The notes under the pieces are model-generated. The model was not told the DNA's origin. It saw nothing but the letters and a program-made list of their open reading frames with translations, and did not search any database. A stretch of 7,485 bases of DNA from Nitrososphaeria archaeon. Its GTDB lineage: Archaea; Thermoproteota; Nitrososphaeria; JACIWG01. Position 1 is the stretch's first letter. Every line of letters begins with the position of its first letter. Below, in pieces: positions 5,746 through 7,485 of the stretch. The position numbers were made by a program, and so were the translations under genes. The stretch spans positions 1 to 7,485 of the forward strand of contig JACIWG010000073.1 in assembly GCA_014361085.1 (NCBI GenBank). The letters are read 5' to 3'.

Positions 5746-6147
5746 TTGAAGTACTATATTGGGCCCATTGTGTCACTAATCCTATCCCTACCACTATTCA
5801 CTCCCACTTTTTTTGCTACAACAACTACTTTAAATTATTCAACAATCGTATTTATAATTATGTGTTCAATTGTTGCTTCAATAGGCTTTTTTTATGAAAC
5901 TGTTTTTATGAAGCTCAAGCATAAATTTGTAAATTTCAAGAAATTTGCACTTTTTACAGGAATATTCTGGTCGATCTTATTTATTCCAATAAAATATATT
6001 CAAAACCAATTACTTTACTATATTCTATCATATCCTACAACAAACTTTACATTAACATACGTTATTGCTATGTGCTCTTCAGGATTTATTTTCGGAATAA
6101 TGTTCTCTATAGTATACAGGTACATTTCTGCATTCGCACAATCTTAA
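5746..6147 (+). CDS. Unrecognised small integral membrane protein, four predicted helices
   Basis: This 133-residue protein matches no family I recognise. Hydrophobic segments lie at about 5-24, 33-50, 67-85 and 104-126, separated by a short basic stretch (MKLKHKFVNFKKF, 55-67) and a loop rich in Y, T and N (90-103). The basic loop between helices 2 and 3 suggests that this side faces the cytoplasm (positive-inside rule), putting both termini on the inside. No catalytic motif is evident; Cys40 and Cys110 lie within helices. The first possible start is TTG 5746, since no ATG or GTG occurs after the upstream in-frame stop before it. GTG 5770 is an alternative and would shorten helix 1. The gap to the DJ-1 gene is 19 bp with no promoter seen, so co-transcription is likely. 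The protein-coding call rests on length, hydrophobic periodicity and position. Confidence 0.65.
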   Translation: MKYYIGPIVSLILSLPLFTPTFFATTTTLNYSTIVFIIMCSIVASIGFFYETVFMKLKHKFVNFKKFALFTGIFWSILFIPIKYIQNQLLYYILSYPTTNFTLTYVIAMCSSGFIFGIMFSIVYRYISAFAQS

Positions 6148-6152
6148 CCCTA

Positions 6153-7181
6153 TCATGGTTTAATTATTGCTTTAAGCGCTAAACCCTTCACAGCAACCTC
6201 AAATGCCTCATGTATTTCATCCAGACTAAATGTGTGAGTTATTATCTCATTGGCTGGAAAAAGTTTTTTATATATAAGTCTGAGAGCAGCATCAAATGTG
6301 TTAGCATATCTCATTATACCTTTGACATCAAGTTCCTTTATCACAATATTTAAAAGCCTTGAAGGTATCTCTTCATTTGGAAGATTGCCTATCAAAACAA
6401 TACATCCTCCTTTTCTCACACACTTTAATGCAGTGGCCACGGCAGCCGGTGAACCCGAAGCCTCAAAAACTACATCTACACCATCTCCGCCAGTAGCCTT
6501 TTCCACTTCTCGGAACACGTCTTGTTCACTAAAGTTTATCGGATACCCCCCAAATTCTTTAGCCCAATTCAATCTTCTTTCAACATTATCAACTATCAAA
6601 GGCTCTACTACACCATTCAATCTTGAAACTATTAGGGTAAAGAGTCCAATAGGGCCGGCCCCAAGTATAAGTGCACGGGCTCCAGGACTAATCGAAACCC
6701 TTCTACATGCATGGATTGCTACAGAAAGAGGTTCCGCCAACGCAGCCTCTTCAAACATTACACCTTCAGGTATCCTATGCAAAGTTTCTGCTGGTACCTT
6801 GCAATATTCTGCAAATCCTCCATTTATGTGAGGAAATGTTGCAGCTGTACCAATAAATTTAAGATTAGTGCATAAATTATATTTTCCCCGCCTACAGTAG
6901 TAGCATTTAAAGCAGGGGATCTGTGGTTCAATCACAACCCTATCTCCTGGCATAAATGATTCAACATTAGATTCTTCGATAACGCCTGAGAACTCATGTC
7001 CAAGAATAAAAGGATGTTTAGGTACAAAGACCGCCGTCTTACCTTCAAGATAATAGTGTATGTCTGTACCGCATATACCGGCTGCCTTAACTTTAACTAA
7101 AACCTCACCACTTCTAATACTAGGCTTCTCTACCTCCTCAATCCTAATATCTTTTGGCCCATATAAAAATGCGCCCTTCAA
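6153..7181 (-). CDS. Zinc-dependent medium-chain dehydrogenase, sorbitol/L-iditol dehydrogenase-like
   Basis: This complete 342-residue MDR-family enzyme should oxidise a secondary alcohol or polyol with NAD+. Catalytic zinc ligands are Cys37 (in AAGICGTD), His62-Glu63 (in LGHEFSG) and Glu150 (in LAEPLSVA). The structural zinc lobe has Cys90, Cys93, Cys96 and Cys104. The Rossmann motif is GAGPIG (174-179), and Asp198 at the end of the next strand favours NAD over NADP. GDGVDVVFEASGS (232-244) is the usual cofactor-side segment. The pattern resembles sorbitol, L-iditol and threonine dehydrogenases more than primary alcohol dehydrogenases, but the substrate is not fixed by these residues. The start is TTG 7181, preceded by GGTAGGAT at 7193-7186, a fair ribosome binding site; the nearby out-of-frame ATG stops at once. 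It ends 5 bp from the converging membrane-protein gene. Confidence 0.93.
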   Translation of the reverse strand: MKGAFLYGPKDIRIEEVEKPSIRSGEVLVKVKAAGICGTDIHYYLEGKTAVFVPKHPFILGHEFSGVIEESNVESFMPGDRVVIEPQIPCFKCYYCRRGKYNLCTNLKFIGTAATFPHINGGFAEYCKVPAETLHRIPEGVMFEEAALAEPLSVAIHACRRVSISPGARALILGAGPIGLFTLIVSRLNGVVEPLIVDNVERRLNWAKEFGGYPINFSEQDVFREVEKATGGDGVDVVFEASGSPAAVATALKCVRKGGCIVLIGNLPNEEIPSRLLNIVIKELDVKGIMRYANTFDAALRLIYKKLFPANEIITHTFSLDEIHEAFEVAVKGLALKAIIKP

Positions 7182-7215
7182 AATTATCCTACCATCTTAA
7201 ATTTTAATTATTGGG

Positions 7216-7223
7216 CTTAAAAC
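7216..7223 (-). promoter_or_regulatory. TATA-like box of the dehydrogenase gene
   Basis: The minus strand reads GTTTTAAGC across 7223-7215. The predicted RNA start near 7193 leaves a leader of about 12 nt that includes the GGTAGGAT ribosome binding motif before TTG 7181. This is one of the few genes here that appears to have a leader with a Shine-Dalgarno site. Confidence 0.4.
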
Positions 7224-7315
7224 TTTTTAGAATAGCCTATGATGTTAGATAAGTATCTGCTTTAATTAAAAGCCATCTGTTTGTTTTTAAAGGAATATTC
7301 TCATTTAAATATATG

Positions 7316-7323
7316 TTTATATA
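7316..7323 (+). promoter_or_regulatory. TATA box of the VapB-like gene
   Basis: TTTATATA is a near-consensus archaeal TATA box. The predicted RNA start is near 7346, about 10 nt before ATG 7356, so the GGTG ribosome binding motif is just inside the message. Confidence 0.55.
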
Positions 7324-7336
7324 CCAATGATGGTAT
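7321..7336 (+). promoter_or_regulatory. Perfect dyad overlapping the TATA box: candidate operator
   Basis: ATACCA-ATGA-TGGTAT is a perfect 16-bp dyad with 6-bp arms and contains C/G pairs, so it is less likely to be chance than the AT palindromes elsewhere. It overlaps the last three bases of the TATA box and lies between it and the RNA start, the typical place for a repressor site. Antitoxins of this size usually bind their own promoter. Confidence 0.5.
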
Positions 7337-7340
7337 GTTA

Positions 7341-7356
7341 TTATATGGTGATATAA
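7341..7356 (+). promoter_or_regulatory. Ribosome binding site in the loop of a second dyad
   Basis: TTATAT-GGTG-ATATAA has 6-bp arms around GGTG, the core of the ribosome binding site (GGTGAT, 7347-7352); its last base is the A of the ATG. As DNA it could be a second operator, centred 20 bp from the first. If the RNA starts near 7346, most of the left arm would not be transcribed. Confidence 0.4.
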
Positions 7357-7485
7357 TGAAAAAATATGCGACTATCTCTGTTCCATTAGAGGTTAAAAAA
7401 ATTTTAGAGAAAGTAAAAGGAGAAGAAGAATGGGGTGAATTTCTCCTTAAGCTATATATGGAATTTAAAAGGTTAAAAAGTTTGG
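7356..7485 (+). CDS. VapB-like antitoxin / ribbon-helix-helix type regulator, 3' end outside the window
   Basis: Forty-three residues are visible before the window ends. They begin with a strand of the pattern KKYATISVP, then a helix (LEVKKILEKVKGEEEW) and a second helix (GEFLLKLYMEFKRLK). A beta strand followed by two helices is the ribbon-helix-helix plan, and the TISVPxEVKxxLEKxKG...WxEFLL pattern is one I associate with archaeal VapB antitoxins, usually followed by a PIN-domain VapC toxin gene. The toxin would be just outside the window and cannot be seen. ATG 7356 has GGTGAT 3 nt upstream and a strong TATA box. The dyad at 7321-7336 fits autoregulation. Confidence 0.65.
   Translation, partial: MKKYATISVPLEVKKILEKVKGEEEWGEFLLKLYMEFKRLKSL

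Noticed and set aside
6250..6831. Long plus-strand open frame of 193 codons opposite the dehydrogenase gene
   Set aside because: It is the antisense shadow of the zinc dehydrogenase, whose full set of zinc and cofactor residues leaves no doubt about the coding strand.
3089..7181. A single catabolic pathway formed by the nitroreductase, UroD-like, DJ-1 and dehydrogenase genes
   Set aside because: The genes alternate in strand, each with its own promoter apart from the DJ-1/membrane pair, and no shared substrate can be read from them.

Overview
The window reads as chromosomal DNA from an archaeon, most likely a thermophilic member of the Thermoproteota side of the tree. The evidence is a GC-rich tRNA-Cys in otherwise strongly AT-rich DNA, TATA/BRE-type promoters about 26 bp before the inferred RNA starts, several genes that appear leaderless, frequent GTG and TTG starts, an XPD/Rad3-type iron-sulfur helicase, and a short pyruvoyl AdoMet decarboxylase of the archaeal/Bacillus class. 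I cannot place it to order or genus from sequence alone.

Layout. The left edge cuts the 5' two thirds of a tRNA-Cys(GCA) gene on the minus strand. Next is a small AbrB/SpoVT-type DNA-binding protein gene (minus), divergent from a 622-residue XPD-like helicase (plus); their TATA boxes lie back to back in a 90-bp spacer. The helicase converges, with a 9-bp gap, on a pyruvoyl decarboxylase of polyamine synthesis (minus). A 327-bp AT-rich spacer then separates that gene from a nitroreductase-family flavoprotein (plus), which converges across about 300 bp containing several perfect dyads on a UroD-superfamily protein (minus). Divergent from the UroD-like gene is a likely two-gene unit: a DJ-1/PfpI protein and an unrecognised four-helix membrane protein (plus). 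This unit runs tail to tail, 5 bp apart, into a zinc-dependent polyol/alcohol dehydrogenase (minus). At the right edge begins a VapB-like antitoxin gene (plus), cut by the window end, whose leader carries two evenly spaced dyads at the promoter and ribosome binding site.

How the genes fit together. Most are individually transcribed housekeeping or accessory genes: DNA repair (helicase), polyamine synthesis (decarboxylase), and redox or carbonyl chemistry (nitroreductase, DJ-1, dehydrogenase). Only the DJ-1/membrane pair looks like an operon. I do not see a convincing new multi-gene system. The most unusual signals are the dyads around the VapB-like start, the palindromes in the 3629-3926 spacer, the toxin-less AbrB-like gene sharing a promoter region with the helicase, and the UroD-like protein without the usual decarboxylase or zinc-site signatures.
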